From the NCBI GenBank assembly GCA_031082105.1, contig JAVHLO010000279.1, positions 1 through 5,159 of the forward strand: 5,159 nt of DNA. Direction: 5' to 3'. A program made the translations under genes and the position numbers. This DNA comes from Planctomycetota bacterium (GTDB lineage Bacteria; Planctomycetota; MHYJ01; JACQXL01; JAVHLO01). Numbering within the stretch: the first letter of the stretch is position 1; each line of letters starts with the position of its first letter. Positions 5,152 through 5,159 of the stretch are shown piece by piece. The notes beneath the pieces are model-generated. The model searched no databases. It worked only from the letters and a program-made list of their open reading frames with translations, and had not been told where the DNA came from.

Positions 5152-5159
5152 CGAGGGGG

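Overview
The window looks like a piece of a GC-rich bacterial chromosome carrying four genes and an unusually high density of short palindromic repeats. The organism cannot be named from the sequence. High GC, a chromosomal-type ParA, a long ThiF-like E1 enzyme with an extra C-terminal domain, a tandem HtrA-like protein and at least five repeat families would fit an uncultured planctomycete-like or related lineage, but that is a weak inference.

Layout. Bases 1-114 hold a degenerate dispersed repeat. Bases 115-1914 (minus) encode a secreted HtrA-type protein with two trypsin-like domains and a C-terminal PDZ domain. Both protease domains have lost key catalytic residues, so the protein should be a pseudoprotease. 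A 218-bp divergent spacer (1915-2132) holds two hairpins and one plausible promoter for each flanking gene. Bases 2133-3152 (plus) encode a Soj/ParA-family ATPase whose deviant Walker motifs are intact, but about 70 low-complexity residues are inserted after the first ATP-binding segment. The inserted DNA contains palindromic repeats that read in frame. The parA-downstream gap (3153-3290) contains a cruciform-like repeat. Bases 3291-3842 (plus) encode an unrecognised 183-residue protein with a strongly basic tail. A 120-bp element with perfect 20-bp terminal inverted repeats fills the gap between convergent genes (3843-4029). Bases 4030-5040 (minus) encode a ThiF/MoeB/HesA-type adenylyltransferase. 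The right edge carries a pair of CCCCCTT/AAGGGGG hairpins.

The four genes do not form an obvious pathway. parA and the basic-tailed gene are co-oriented and may be co-transcribed. The pseudoprotease gene diverges from parA, and the thiF-like gene converges on the basic-tailed gene. No parB, thiS, moaD, RNA gene, CRISPR array or transposase is visible. I do not see a clearly new multi-gene system. The two observations most worth following are the doubly inactivated HtrA-like protein and the repeat-derived insertion in ParA.
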